Part shown: piece after piece, positions 1 through 11,224 of the stretch
Layout of the letters: every line of letters begins with the position of its first letter
Numbering within the stretch: position 1 is the stretch's first letter
NCBI RefSeq assembly: GCF_932526225.1
Contig: NC_064040.1
Span: forward strand, 11,260,856 to 11,324,855
Source of the DNA: Nematostella vectensis
Lineage: Eukaryota; Cnidaria; Anthozoa; Actiniaria; Edwardsiidae
Reading direction: 5' to 3'
Length of the DNA stretch: 64,000 nt
The notes under the pieces: generated by a model
Told to the model about the DNA's origin: nothing
The model's input: the letters and a program-made list of their open reading frames with translations, nothing else
The model's database searches: none
Position numbers and translations under genes: made by a program

Positions 1-299
1 TGCACCCCTGCCTTGATAACTTTCTGGAAGAAGGCTTCATATATCAACAAAAAAACAATAAATCCAGAGAATGGGGATGATATTCAAGGGATTTATTTTT
101 CTGGTAGTGAAGAAACAGAAAAAAAATTGAGATCTACATCTGTCCAACGTCCGTACATTATATGGCGGCCTTATTATTAGTCTCTTGACGACTAGTCTGT
201 ACCAGCCAAGCATTCCGAAGACCACCGAAACGCTTAAGCTGTTGGCAGATTTTCTTTTTGCATTTGTTGCCCTATTTTCGGGTGAAAAAAAGGACTTAC

Positions 300-563
300 T
301 TTTAACATCGACATAGAAAGTCTTGTTTTGAGATCCTAGATGATTTGACGCCACACATCGCCAACTTCCGCTCATGTTCAGCGGTATATTGCTGATGACA
401 AGCGCAGTATTGACGGACCTGTTCTGAACGAGAGTATCATTGTGTAACCAGGCGATGATGATGACCGCGTCACCGATGGCCTGGCACTGGAGGGTAATAG
501 TCTCGTTTTCGTACGCGTCAACGTCCGGGAGGGGAGAAAAGATAACAGGAGTACCAAAGAACC
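300..563 (-). CDS. Immunoglobulin domain exon of the left gene
   Basis: One exon in phase 1-1. It carries an Ig-like (I-set or C2-type) domain: TITLQCQAIGDAV with the first Cys, an IAWLHND strand with the core Trp, LVQNRS, and the closing GSWRCVASNHLGSQNKT with the second Cys in the YxC position (here WRC). The partner exon at 28689-28960 differs at only about five residues. Donor is gtaagt at 299. The intron upstream (564-912) holds ATC/GAT microsatellite. Confidence 0.88.
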
Positions 564-584
564 CTACAAAATAAGAATTTTAAT

Positions 585-623
<39 letters not shown>

Positions 624-3600
624 GTCCTTAAAACCATCTTTATCATCATCATCATTTTAATCCCATTATCATTATTTATGATCATCATCATTACCATTAC
701 CGTCATCATTATCATTATCATCCAACATCATTATCATCATCATCATTTTCATCATCCCCATTATTATTCAACATCATCATCATCGTCGTCGTCGTCATTA
801 TCATCCACTTCAAGAAACCATCATCCTTGTATTCGAATGTGATGTGATCGTAAAAAATGGGCTTCACTAACTTAGCACTTTTATCAATTCATTTATTGAT
901 TGACTTGCTCACCGCCTGTAGCTGGCTTTTTGCAGATTGCTGCCGTAGTGTATCGATCGCTACAGTAGTGGTCATGTATTTCGCCTATGTTGTTCCTTGC
1001 ACAAATTTCATCTACTCGTTCTTGAGGTTGACCGTCTGCCCATGGAATCCACGATGCTGCGCTACCATCGACCTCCCATTCCCACCTGCCGATAGTTAGA
1101 GTAACAGAGAACTTGAGCAACGCAGATGGCATCGCCAGAAAACAAAACGAAAATGAAAAGAAATGCTAGGCGTAATATGCACACTGTCATCCAAAACACA
1201 TCAGTGTTTCCTATCGTGTGTTTCGCAAGCAGGGCCGTAGAGTGAATTTGGGCAACGGAGGGAGGGAGGGAGGGGGTTTAAGGCTCAATTGAGACCAAAG
1301 TTTCCACTTAGCCATGAAGGACATGCTCATGCTTTACTCGCCTTGGATTGTGTCGTCCATATTTTTTTATAATACACATCTAAATACATCTAAATACTCC
1401 CACTGGCCTGACCACTTGACTCTATTTGCAAAGATCCGAGCCCCGCTTTACTGTAATATTCTAATATTTGGGAATAAACAAATTCGACTCGCATTAAGTT
1501 ATTTTTACAACAACGACGGAAACGGGATGTGAATTGCAAAAATGCTCACAAAATGCTCTTCCAAGGAGCTCTGAGCCTGACTGCATCGCTGTTTCTTTGA
1601 CACTATATTAAAATTTAACATTTAAAATCTTGTATATAGATTGTATATGTCCCTGTTCGTCAAATAACCGCCTTACCTGTTGTTTCTCTTAATCAACCCG
1701 ATAACATATGGTACATGACCAGCCCTATGCTCAATCCGGGTATTCATAAATAGGTGTTCCTGTATGTCCCGTATGTCGGCGAGGTTTGCGTCACGAGCCC
1801 GGCAGGCTGTGCGCGCCTCATCGCTGTCAATCGTCGATTTATGATCAAAGTAGAACAAAAAGCAGCTTGCACGGAACGGGATCCAGCCCTCGGGACAAAC
1901 GGGAACTGAAACGAGCAAATCAATCACGGCTAAGTTTGGCTTTGTCTAGCCCTAACAGTTTGAATTTGTCTAGCCCTAACAGTATGGCGTTGTCTAGCCC
2001 TAACAGTTTGGCTTCGTCTAGCCCTGACAGTTTGGCTTCGTCTAGCCCTGTAACAGTTTGGCTTTGTCTAGCCTTAACAGTTTGGCTTTGTCTAGCCCTA
2101 ACAGTTTGGCTTTGTCTAGCCCTCTAACAGTTTGGCTTTGTCTAGCCATAACAGTTTGGCTTTGTCAAGCCCTAACAGTTTGGCTTTGTCTAGCCCTCTA
2201 ACAGTTTGGCTTTGTCTAGCCATAACAGTTTGGCTTTGTCTAGCCCTAACAGTTTGGCTTTGTCTAGCCCTAACAGTTTGGCTTTGTCTAGCCTTTACAG
2301 TTTGGCTTTGTCTAGCCTTAACAGTTTGGCATTGTCTAGCCTTTACAAGGAATAAGCCACCGCTTGCAATGCATCCCGTGGTCCATCCCGCTCGCCCTAT
2401 TTAAGCTCTTCCAGCATCCGGCATCCACGATTTTTTTTATCTCCGGCATCCGACATCCAGATCCGTGGCATCTGACATCCAAGGGCAAGGCATCCAGCAT
2501 CCGACTAAAAAGCTGGATCTAGCATACGCTCTTGAATCCTTAGTCCGATTAGCTTTTCGAGAGATTAACAAAAATGAAGCTTGATCTATTTTAGATTCAA
2601 TGGATACCCAATAAAGATAGTGGTGGAGGGTAACCACTAGAGGCTGCAAAGGAAACTACCATGAATATGAATTAATTCGATCTCCCTGTTCCGCCGCACC
2701 GCACGCGCGTAGTAGCATTCTTTCTCGCCTAAAAAACCTGAAGCTCCTGGATGGAACGATACAACAGCGTTGAAGCTAAAGCATCCGGCATCCACAAAAT
2801 CTCCAACTTAAGCATCCGGCGTCCAAAGGGTTAGCATCCAGCATGTACTCATGCAATCTGGATGAGAGCTTCCGGCATGTACGCATGTAATCTGGATGAG
2901 AGCATCCAGCATGTACACATGTAATCTGGATGAGAGCATCTGGCATGTACACATGTAATCTGGATGAGCTTACATGGAGCGGGTTGAGCTAAGCGATTAT
3001 TATTGTTTAATTGTCATTACATTATTATCCATTATTTCAAGAATGGAGAACGTTTTATTCAAATCAAAATTTTAAAAGGCATCGGTAAGAAGGCGGAACT
3101 TTAAAATAAGTAAATGTAAATGAGACTTTGAGGTGTCTGTTTTGTCAAGTTTAAAATGAAGCCAGCTGTTGGCCAACACACTTTAAACGTCGAATATCCA
3201 TCTTGGTGGCCACTGTGATTCAAGCGACGGAAAAAATAAGGTCGTGAAAAAATACAGATGGTACAAAAAACAAAGCTGCAACGCAAGTTGTTGAACTCAA
3301 ACAGAAATAGAGCTAAACATAATACCAGAGAATTGCAATATGTACTTACCATTCTTATAACCAACAACGCCAGCCCGCATGCACTTTGTTGTGTCGGGGG
3401 CTTGGTATTCACGAGGAAAGAATCGAACCATGCGGGTTGCTATGACTCTGTCGAAATATCTCGTTACCGCGGTCGTGGCGTCTGTGTTCCCTTTAAAGAG
3501 CTTTATTCAACGAATATTATTAGACAAATATAACACATTTAAGCCACAAACAGATAACACTGGAACCAGCGCAGGAGAAACTGAGAAACAAGAACGATAG

Positions 3601-6600
3601 GTAGAGTGTTGAAGTCAAGCCAGTGAATGCTCACGCATCGATTCACACTAATGATGTTTCGTGTTGGTGAGCGTACAATGCACGTTATCGATACAACGTT
3701 TGGTACGGTTTTTAAACAGAAAAAGGTGTATTCACGGTAACCACCACAAACAAATACCACACACAGGGTGACCACCATACACAAGTCTAATGCCACACAC
3801 AGGGTGACCACCACAAGCAAAGTAAATGCCACACACCGGATGACCACCGCAAGCAAGGCTAATGCCACACACAGGTTAACCACAACACAAGAAAGGTGAT
3901 TGCAACACACAGGTAGACCAACTGTTAGAAGCAAGGCTAATGCCACACACAGGGTGACCACCCCAAGCAAGGCTAATGCCACACACACGAACGACATAAA
4001 CAGGTAAACCACCAGAGAATAAGTGCACATACCGTATTTACTCGAATAAGCGCCTCCCTCAAATAAACGCCTCCCCCGAATAAGCGCCCCATTTGAACCA
4101 AAACTATTAATAGGTGCATCCCCCGAATAAGCGCCCCCTCCCCTCCCCAGGTTTTAAGCATTTCAAGAAAATTTAGCCAAAAATTGTCGTTTTTGCCAAA
4201 CGCGGTCACTTCCATAAAAGAAAACTAATATATTCCTTATTTGGAAAAAAACTGCATGATTCTTGTCATTTTTAAGGTTGCCGTACCGCAGGTGCTTCTT
4301 AAACATTATGAATCGTAATCAGAAGAGAAAAACAGTGACTGTGACCATCTTTGGTCAATGGAGAAGGTACCATTCCCTCAAAACGAAAACGTTTTCTTCA
4401 TATGAAAATGACTATTATACATGCAGCTCTAAAAAAACATAGGAGCTCATAGACTCTGGGCAAAAAAGAGACAAATATTTAATGGAGTGAAAGTTTATTA
4501 AAGAAAGCTACTTCAAGTTGCAATAATGATATAGAGAAAATTAAGTAGTATAAACAGATATAAAATTCATATTAAATATATAAAAACATTCTTCGCCCTT
4601 TAGTGCGAAATTTGCTCATTTAGATAAGCGCCTCCCTCGAATAAGCTACCCGTCTGGGAGTCGAAAAATTCAATAAGCGCCGGGGCGCATATTCGAGTTA
4701 ATACGGTACTGGCAACCCACAAACGGCTTAGGAAGCTAACCACAGGGTCAAACCGTACCTTCGTATCGGCCTTCCCTGTATCTTTATAGGGTGTCCAGGT
4801 CGTACCGTCCGAGCTGTATTCCACTGTATAAGTCTTAGTCCAGCGTACTGTTATTTTCCCGCGAGATTGCGTGACTACGCCCGTGACAGCCATGATGTGA
4901 CCAAGATCTATCTGAAGGTACGAGTTCTGGATAGATGCACTCACACACCAACCGTAAATCGATACTAGATAACAAACAAAACGTACTGCTTGAAAATAAT
5001 GGGGTAGAACGTACAAAAAGCCACGCAAACGACAAGGCTAGCCAGACAGTGCTGGATAATGCACAAACAAACACAATCGTAGTGTTGAATCCTAGGTGGG
5101 GGGGGGGAGGGGGGGGGGGGAGGGAGGATTCAAATGCCACGGTACGAAAAAAAAATTGTTTAAGGCCTCTCGCGGGTTGTCTTCAGTGCGTGCGATCGAT
5201 ATGATCTTTGGCGAACATAATCACCAATGCTTATAGTTTGCAAGTCCTAAAATAAAAATTACATATTGATAATCGGCGAGGCGCGAAGCTCGTGCAAATA
5301 AAATTTGCAAATTTGGGGTTTTTGCGTATATGAGCTTAAGCCTTATATGACAAGCGGACCACCGAATCAATTCCTTTGAAATATCGAAAAAAATGAGAGA
5401 GTGTCAACTTACTCTTACATATTTTCAAGGAATCGATTATGTTGTCCACTTGTCATATAAGACATCAAGTGGAACTGCCCTCATCTTGAAAAGTTAAAAA
5501 AAGTTATTGTCATCCTTGAAGTTTCATGGAAAATGTTTTTTTTAAACAGAAACTGAAGGAAAAATAACATAACCAGCGGCGTAGCCAGGATTTTTAACAG
5601 GAGGGGGCCCAAAAGGCCCTTTAAAGGCATTTTCTCCTGTATAGATAATGTCTCATACATTTACTGTATTTTTGGCTGCTAGATGGGTGAGACCGGGCAC
5701 CCTGGGCCATCCCCCTGGCTACGCCCCTGGTAACAGTTTATATCAAAACGGCAAATACCATATAATGTAAACTTAGTAGACTTTTATGTCAAAAAAAGTT
5801 GATTTAGATGACCTAAAATCCTGGCTCGCTACTTTAGAAGAAAAAGTACCTCGTGTTTGTAGACCCTAAAAAATACCATATTTTTTTATTTTCGATAGGC
5901 TCTGCTTTGAAGACCCTAAAAAATACCAAACCTCGGATTTCAAACCCTACAAAATACAACAGTCACCGAGTATCCCCCCGGAGGTTGAATCGTTTGGCTA
6001 AAGATACGAAAGGCTCACTTCAGTCGCTGTTTTGACTTAGAGCATTGAAGGTCATACTTTACAAAAGATGATAGACTAATAATGAGGGAAATTTATAGCC
6101 TTAGCTGTGCGCTAGTTTCCTTAGCACTTGGATGTCCCATAAGTGTGTGTGTGTGGGGGGGGGGGGAGGGCAAATGTTGGGTGGGTAATGGTTTAAGGGG
6201 GAGGGTGGTTGGTGGTTTCAGGGGGAGGGATGGCTAGTCGTTCTTGTTGGTTGCGTATGTACCGCTTGATACACGTTGGTTTAAAAAAAAACAATTATAT
6301 ATAACGACATCCGCTCAGAAAAGTGAGAGGGGGTCGTTGCCCCCCAATTTAAAAAAAAGCGGGGGCTGACGCCCAACCCTCCTGCTCCTCCCCTCCAGCC
6401 GCCCCTGGACATTTCGCTGGTAAAATGCTGCCATTTAAAAACAATTAGGCTGTTTTAAACGCGCGGTTAATAATATAATATGTCTTGAGATTGTCTGAAC
6501 GGATATGGACTCTAAGCTTTTTACAGCGTTTCCTATAGATTCTTATAGAATACCTGCGATTTTATCAAACCATAGTCGGCCTCTGGGTGGTTGACAGTGT

Positions 6601-9429
6601 GAACATTGATAAGAAGACGCGTTGAAATGAGTATCTGGGATTTCTCCACTAACGATGCCAAGATCACCAGGGGACGCTAGAGAATGAAAAATACAATGAG
6701 AATAGATCAAGGACTACAGATATATTAATAAGAAAGTTTCGGGTTGTGTTCTATATTTCGAAGTGAAAACTGATCTTTTCAGTTTAGGGTTTAAAGTTAA
6801 AGAACATCTCCCCTTGGTATGATTATCATAAGGTGCCCCCCCCCCCCTACTTGCTATCAAAAGCCCATCCTCGCACAGGACTAGCAGAACAACAGAGACT
6901 ACATGCTCTCACAGAACTAAAGGGATGGATCTCGGGTTTCTTGAATGGAGGCACCATAATTCTCACCTTTTCCATATGTATAAAGCTCCACTCGCATTGC
7001 AATCTTGTTGTTATAGACCTTTGGGTGAAACCGCACCCATCGTGCCAAGGCTTCGGGTGTGACATCACGTATGGCTTCATATTCGTTGTTATAGTTTCCC
7101 TTGAATAACTAAAGTATAAAAAGGCAACTGAACACTGCCTGTGTAAAGGATTTTTGGCAGGTCGCCACGCACCAACATAAACATCAGTCTTTGACCATTC
7201 ATAATAATGCAGAGCCGTGGCAGGCCTTGAAATATTAGGGGGGGGGGGCACGGTACAAAATCATCAAGAAAGTTGTAGGGCACAGCCACGCCCCTACTGG
7301 TCATTTTATTATAATTTTTAAAAAACGTTCGAGAGGGGGGCACGTGCCCCACCCCTGCAAAGGCCCTGCAACGATACTACATATGACTTAGAAGAAGCGT
7401 GGCTAGAAGTATTATATGAACCATTATTAATTTTATCGAAATAGTAGAAGTGGGCGTGTCTAAAGAAAAACCCAGGGTGGGGTACAGAGTAGTAATCCAC
7501 TGACCAACGGATCAATTAACGTCGAATTGCATTTCTAGCTTTGCTTAGGTCACTAGATACATTTAGGAACTCTAACTATCCAAATACACACATAAAAGCA
7601 ACCGTCTTTTTAACAAACCAACGAAGCGGTCAACCGGAGTCAAACTCATCTCGTCCCATGATTAGGGTGGGGTCCGGACCCCTCGCCAGCCCCCCCCCCC
7701 CCACCCCTCTATGTACACGCGCTGAGTACCCCAATCTCGACTATTCATCATAGCCTGCGAGCAAAGCATTTTGACTCACATTTGTACCATCATTATTCAA
7801 CTGATACGTCCACGTCGCCCCGTCTAGGCTAGTCATCAGATTATAAGTCCACACGAATGATTTGCCCGTATCAAGAGGAGGGCAGCCCTGTGTTGCCACT
7901 GCCGTCAAAAGCGTCGTTCTGCCGAGATCTATCTTTATCCATTGCGATGTGTCCTGAACTGCGGGAACCCAACATGTCTTGTCGTCCAAATGTAACCAGT
8001 AAAGACGGGCATTGTTTGGTCCCTGGGAGTCTGCCATGGTAGAAGATGTTAACGCACTGTTGGGGATGGTGCCGTTTGTCATACCGAGTGGCGTGTATCT
8101 ATCTGTTGATTCAGGAGGTTTGGAGTTAAGGCCATGTAATACAAAGTTATACCGAGTGGCTTGTTTTCTGTCTGTTAATTCAGGAGGTTTGTTGTGAAGA
8201 CCATGTAATACCTGTCTTTACATTTATATCGGTGGCGTGTATCTATCTGTTGATTCAAGGGATTTTGTGTAAGACTTATACACAGTTATACCCAGTGGCG
8301 CGTCTCTGCCAGAAAATTGCTTGACAAAAAAACATTTGGAAGCCATAGGACCGACGTGACAGATGAAGTACCAGAACACGTGACAGACCTTTGCACTTAC
8401 CAGCCTCGCATCCCTTAATCTCCAGCCTAAGACACACGTGACCATGCCACGTGACAGGCATCAGACGGAGGTATCGTACAGCGGTCTCTGTTTGCAATAG
8501 AAGCTTTGCAACGGAGTCACGATCCTTGTTTGCTTGGAACTGCAAAAATATCAGAATTACAACTTTCCCTTCCCTTCCCTTCCCTTCCCTTCCCTTCCCT
8601 TCCCTTCCCTTCCCTTCCCTTCCCTTCCCTTCCCTTCCCTTCCCTTCCCTTCCCTTCCCTTCCCTTCCCTTCCCTTCCCTTCCCTTCCCTTCCCTTCCCT
8701 TCCCTTCCCTTCCCTTCCCTTCCCTTCCCTTCCCTTCCCTTCCCTTCCCTTCCCTTCCCTTCCCTTCCCTTCCCTTCCCTTCCCTTCCCTTCCCTTCCCT
8801 TCCCTTCCCTTCCCTTCCCTTCCCTTCCCTTCCCTTCCCTTCCCTTCCCTTCCCTTCCCTTCCCTTCCCTTCCCTTCCCTTCCCTTCCCTTCCCTTCCCT
8901 TCCCTTCCCTTCCCTTCCCTTCCCTTCCCTTCCCTTCCCTTCCCTTCCCTTCCCTTCCCTTCCCTTCCCTTCCCTTCCCTTCCCTTCCCTTCCCTTCCCT
9001 TCCCCTTCCCTTCCCTTCCCTTCCCTTCCCTTCCCTCCCCTCCCCTCCCCTCCCCTCCCCTTCCGTTCCCTTCCCTTCCGTTCCCTTCTCTTCTCGCGTT
9101 CTTTTAACAAATGCTTACAATTTTTATGGCGTCGTTTTCTTTGTAGTCCCACCAGTAGCCAGCCCGCACGGAGTACAAGAGTTTTAGAGACTTCACATAC
9201 TGGTTCTTGTTAGGGTCTCCTTGTGTCAATATTGATGAAAGCATCCGCACCTTGCCAAGGTCGACCTCAAGGTACTGGTCAGCGGTGTTTGCAGCTGCAC
9301 ACCACGCATTCGTGTTATGTAACCTGGCCTGCTGAGGACCATACCGGATACTTGGCGACAGTGACGATGAGGCATTGAGCTGCGAGTCCCGGATGTCATG
9401 TGATTCACATCCCAGGGAATCGACGCAGT
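300..9429 (-). CDS. Modular extracellular protein: three F5/8C (discoidin) domains, C-type lectin domain, Ig domain (both ends missing)
   Basis: Ten minus-strand exons splice in frame: 9429-9119, 8539-8401, 8102-7780, 7108-6967, 6676-6554, 4964-4759, 3500-3350, 1905-1677, 1085-913 and 563-300, 2061 nt with no stop. All have AG acceptors and GT donors with matching phases, and each domain starts and ends in phase 1, the signature of exon shuffling in animal extracellular proteins. The order is F5/8C-F5/8C-F5/8C-CTLD-Ig. The partner copy suggests D8C and PAN domains follow beyond base 1. Such domains bind carbohydrate, lipid or protein ligands outside the cell, so a secreted or surface adhesion or recognition role is inferred. 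I found no signal-peptide exon upstream of 9429, so the 5' end is unresolved. Nothing seen here is broken, so this is the likely functional copy. Confidence 0.85.
572..800. repeat. ATC/GAT trinucleotide-rich intron sequence (left arm)
   Basis: Imperfect ATC repeats fill most of the intron between the CTLD and Ig exons. The right arm holds a much longer, more degenerate version (about 28110-28680), so the microsatellite diverged after the duplication. No coding potential is credited to it. Confidence 0.8.
913..1905 (-). CDS. C-type lectin domain exons of the left gene
   Basis: Two exons, 1905-1677 and 1085-913, joined by a phase-2 intron (AG|gtaagg ... cag|G). Exon one starts VPVCPEGWIPFRASCF and contains the DEARTAC helix. 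Exon two reads WEWEVDGSAASW, PWADGQPQ and then Cys-containing strands ending AAICKKP, which matches the CTLD core (WxW ... W ... QP ... C ... C). The QPQ in the calcium-site loop is neither EPN nor QPD, so classical calcium-dependent sugar binding is uncertain. An upstream array of 24-bp repeats (1937-2345) ends about 30 bp before the acceptor. Confidence 0.85.
1937..2345. repeat. 24-bp tandem repeat, about 17 copies (left arm)
   Basis: The unit is close to GTCTAGCCCTAACAGTTTGG plus CTTT (24 bp), with one- and two-base variants. It sits in the intron just upstream of the minus-strand CTLD exon. The right arm has only about six copies of the reverse complement (26866-27008), so copy number changed roughly threefold after duplication. 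Open frames through it are artefacts of the period being divisible by three. Confidence 0.9.
2410..2968. repeat. Degenerate 'gcatccggcatcc' repeats grading into a 34-bp tandem repeat
   Basis: From 2410 short 'catccggcatcca' motifs recur irregularly. At 2833-2968 they become four regular 34-bp units (AGCATCCAGCATGTACACAT then gtaatctggatgag), starting at 2833, 2867, 2901 and 2935. Nothing equivalent is visible in the right arm. Intronic, no gene seen. Confidence 0.75.
3350..9429 (-). CDS. Exons for three F5/8C (discoidin) domains of the left gene
   Basis: Domain 1 (exons 9429-9119 and 8539-8401) starts DCVDSLGCES and shows NAWC, YLEVDLG, VRYLRLMPVTWHG and a closing GC, the usual F5/8C pattern with terminal cysteines. 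Domain 2 (8102-7780 and 7108-6967) has PLGMTNGTIP, WIKIDLGR, then FKGNYNNEYEA and RWVRFHPKVYNN, but ends in LYTYGK without the usual final Cys. Domain 3 (6676-6554, 4964-4759 and 3500-3350) has GEIPDTHFNASS, YLQIDLG, SSDGTTW, then LFKGNTDA and RMVRFFPREY; it carries one extra phase-1 intron. In all three the intron before the FxGN or FQAN strand is phase 0, so the modules share an ancestral internal intron. Domain 3 and the second half of domain 2 are missing from the right copy. Confidence 0.85.
3736..3996. repeat. 36-bp tandem repeat, about seven degenerate copies
   Basis: Units resemble GACCACCACAAGCAAGGCTA followed by atgccacacacagggt. The array lies in the intron between F5/8C domain 3 exons 4964-4759 and 3500-3350. 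The minus-strand frame across it reads repetitive VVTLCVALALL and is not considered a gene. Confidence 0.8.
4030..4708. mobile_element. Non-autonomous DNA element (MITE-like) with 'ataagcgcc' inverted ends
   Basis: The left end TACCGTATTTACTCGAATAA and the right end (reverse complement TACCGTATTAACTCGAATAT) form imperfect terminal inverted repeats that continue into GCGCC-rich sequence. No transposase frame is visible inside the 679 bp. It inserted about 50 bp downstream of the donor of discoidin exon 4964-4759. The right arm lacks the whole block, so relative age cannot be told. Confidence 0.7.
5573..5730. mobile_element. Short MITE-like element with CCAGCGGCGTAGCCAGG ends
   Basis: The left end CCAGCGGCGTAGCCAGGA and right end CTGGCTACGCCCCTGG are inverted copies. 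The flanks show TAA on both sides, a possible 3-bp target duplication as made by PIF/Harbinger-type elements. A relative with the same ends lies at 27650-27787. There is no coding sequence inside. Confidence 0.7.
7209..7369. repeat. Interspersed element 'GCAGAGCCGTGGCAGG' (left copy)
   Basis: A 160-bp G/C-run-rich element whose ends resemble inverted repeats (GCAGAGCC...GGCCCTGC) and whose core reads GGGCACAGCCACGCCCCTAC. The same sequence recurs at 25372-25516 (right arm, so present before the duplication), at 61928-62430 (split by a later insertion) and in part near 15000-15120. Confidence 0.7.
8090..8310. repeat. Degenerate 68-bp repeats at the F5/8C-2 acceptor (left arm)
   Basis: Three to four divergent copies of the unit found ten-fold in the right arm (23760-24560). 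On the minus strand each contains the CCTGAATCAACAG acceptor region and the start of the exon (GATACACGCCACTCGGTAT). The copy at 8102 joins the coding exon. Confidence 0.75.
8564..9092. repeat. (CCCTT)n pentanucleotide array, about 100 copies (left arm)
   Basis: Almost pure CCCTT units run to about 9033, then turn to CCCCT and mixed units. On the transcribed minus strand this is (AAGGG)n, and it makes up nearly all of the intron splitting the first F5/8C domain (donor at 9118, acceptor before 8539). The right arm has about half as many units. Long frames in all readings here are artefacts. Confidence 0.97.
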
Positions 9430-9559
9430 CTGAAATAACATATTTAGTTATCAGCTGATTATTAAAAATACTATTATGGAAATGCCGAACGGATAATGGC
9501 AGTACAACCGAAAGAAAATAGCGAAAAAATAAATTACTAAGACACATTAAAGCTTGATG

Positions 9560-9626
9560 TACCCTGGATACCAGAGGCTCCGAGCTTCGCGGCGACAAAA
9601 ATCGTTGGCCTCTGGTATCCAGGGTA
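9560..9626. mobile_element. Tiny foldback insertion with 9-bp target duplication, private to the left arm
   Basis: The element is a near-palindrome, TACCCTGGATACCAGAGGCT ... GGCCTCTGGTATCCAGGGTA. It is flanked by AGCTTGATG and AGCTTGACG, a likely 9-bp target duplication with one change. The right arm has the empty site near 22750-22770, so the insertion postdates the inverted duplication. Confidence 0.7.
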
Positions 9627-9736
9627 AGCTTGACGTTGCCCCAAAAATGTTTTTTTTAGAAGATTGTGATTTCTAAAACCTAACTAGCTTCGAACATGGG
9701 CGCATTCAAAAACTAGATGTACACACGGCAGACTTA

Positions 9737-10548
9737 CACCTATTTCGAATAAGGTTGCACTCGGAGAATCCACATTTCGTAGCCATTATCAGGTTGCAAC
9801 CCCCCCCCCCCCCCCTTGGGAAAATAAATGTTTCCCTAAGCAAGGCTCATCCCTCCCGTGCTACATTTCTATCCCGAATCCCGCTTGTATTTTCCTCGAA
9901 TTCTGGTATCCTGATAGTTAAAAACGCTAGCATCCATAAAAAACCTTTTGTATGGACCATCCACAAAGTCATCTAAATGAAGCTTATTATTTTTGTAAAT
10001 GTAAAATTAAAATATAATATTTCTCCTTTTCAAAAAGGATGGGGAAAATTGAAAATGAATATAATTCCAGTCCAGAATCCAAATTTTAGCAATCTATTAT
10101 GGTTACAGCTTACATCTACGTCTAGTAGTAAAAAATAAGTGTAACAGTAAGCAAGTTTAAGTGGCCGTCCTAGGCTATCAGCAAAATCGGGTGTCCCATA
10201 GCGGATACCTAAACAGGCCCTTATAAAACACTCAACAGCCACCAAAGGGATAATTAATAGCTATCCATGCTTGGTGCTCATCATATTATTAATTCAGTCC
10301 ATGCAATCTTTGCTAGTGAAAGTCAATAAAGCGCGCGCACGCTACACGTAATCAACCCTTGGTCCGGTGGTGGCCGCCCTGGGCTTCGCGCCTCAACTCT
10401 CCAACTCTTAAATCGCTCTACAACTTCAACTTCAACTTCAACTCTCAAATCCAATTGCGTAATCGATCTTCAAAACGAAGTCACAATCACATTAACGGAT
10501 TAACATGTTCGATTGCTTTAAATTATCTGTCTATCTATTTATCTGTCT
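9737..10548. other. Start of the spacer; no gene seen
   Basis: Begins with a MITE end (cacctatttcgaataaggttgcactcgg) related to the element at 14703-14937. Further on is short CTTCAA repetition (10420-10440). No exon with convincing splice sites or signal peptide for the left gene was found here. Confidence 0.5.
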
Positions 10549-10842
10549 GACGCCCTAGAGAATGTTCAGAGGCGTGCGCTCAAGATCGCTTTCCCAGTTA
10601 GTTATGAGGGCTCAATCACGCTTGCAAAGCTTCCAACGTTGCACGAGCGAAGAAATATCGCATGCCAGCGATTCGTTTCCAGAATCAAACCAGAGAATCC
10701 TCTTTTTGCTATTATTAAAGGGCGTCGCATTACGCATGATCCAGGTTATAATCTCAGATCTAAATCTAAATCTTATCAGAGGCCTACTAATACGAGTCGT
10801 TTCAACGAGTTCGTTACTGTTAAATATGCTAATTACATTTGA
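10549..10842 (+). mobile_element. 3' end of a LINE (non-LTR retrotransposon) reverse transcriptase frame
   Basis: A 97-codon frame starts DALENVQRRALKIAFPVSYE and continues LAKLPTLHERRNIACQRF, then a basic tail ending NEFVTVKYANYI and a stop. The LExVQRRALxI...L..L..RR pattern is the typical C-terminal end of CR1/L2-type LINE polymerases. The rest of the element is missing (5' truncation is usual). An independent fragment of this kind of element lies at 18255-19250 on the other strand. Confidence 0.75.
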
Positions 10843-10933
10843 TTAATTGTAGTTTATTGTATTGCTTACTTGTATCTCTGACTCACCTGTAATCCAGTCT
10901 ATACTGCGAAAGGTTGAATTAAACTCATTATTA

Positions 10934-11180
10934 AGTTAGATGTGATTTGAGAGTTGAATTTTGGGGATGAAAAGCGAGTGTGGATTGAGAGTTGTATTTT
11001 GGAGATGAAACGCGAGTGTGATTTGAGAGTTAAATTTTGAAGATAAAAGCGAGTGTGATTTCGGAGTTGTAATTTGGAGATGGAAAGCGAGTTTGATCTG
11101 AGAGTTGTAATTTGGAGATAAACAGCGAGTTTGATTTGAGAGTTGTAATTTGAAGATGGGAAGCGATGAAATTTGATAGT
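10934..11180. repeat. About 39-bp tandem repeat, six to seven copies
   Basis: Units of the form GATTTGAGAGTTGTAATTTG followed by gagatgaaaagcgagtgt recur every 38-43 bp. It lies just downstream of the LINE end. No coding function is proposed. Confidence 0.8.
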
Positions 11181-11224
11181 TGGAGTCGCCAAGTGAAATT
11201 CAAAACCAAACTTCACGGGTGGCC

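Larger units (their letters stand above)
1..9736. repeat. Left arm of a large inverted duplication
   Basis: This stretch reappears in reverse complement at about 22674-29255. Anchors: the Ig exon 300-563 matches 28689-28960, the CTLD exons 1677-1905 and 913-1085 match 27038-27266 and 27854-28015, and the discoidin exons 9119-9429, 8401-8539 and 7780-8102 match 22891-23201, 23505-23643 and 24537-24829. Exons differ by only a few residues. Homology stops near 9736, where this arm runs into a repeat end, and is still running at base 1, so the arm is longer than shown. This arm keeps about 3.7 kb (3340-7090) that the other lacks and carries a private foldback insertion at 9560-9626. Confidence 0.93.

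Noticed and set aside
3539..4030. A 163-codon minus-strand frame with VVTLCVALALL repeats
   Set aside because: It reads through the 36-bp repeat array in an intron.
8451..9213. Several 200-codon frames on both strands (LPFPS and GREGK repeats)
   Set aside because: They are readings of the CCCTT array; five is coprime to three, so all frames stay open without selection.
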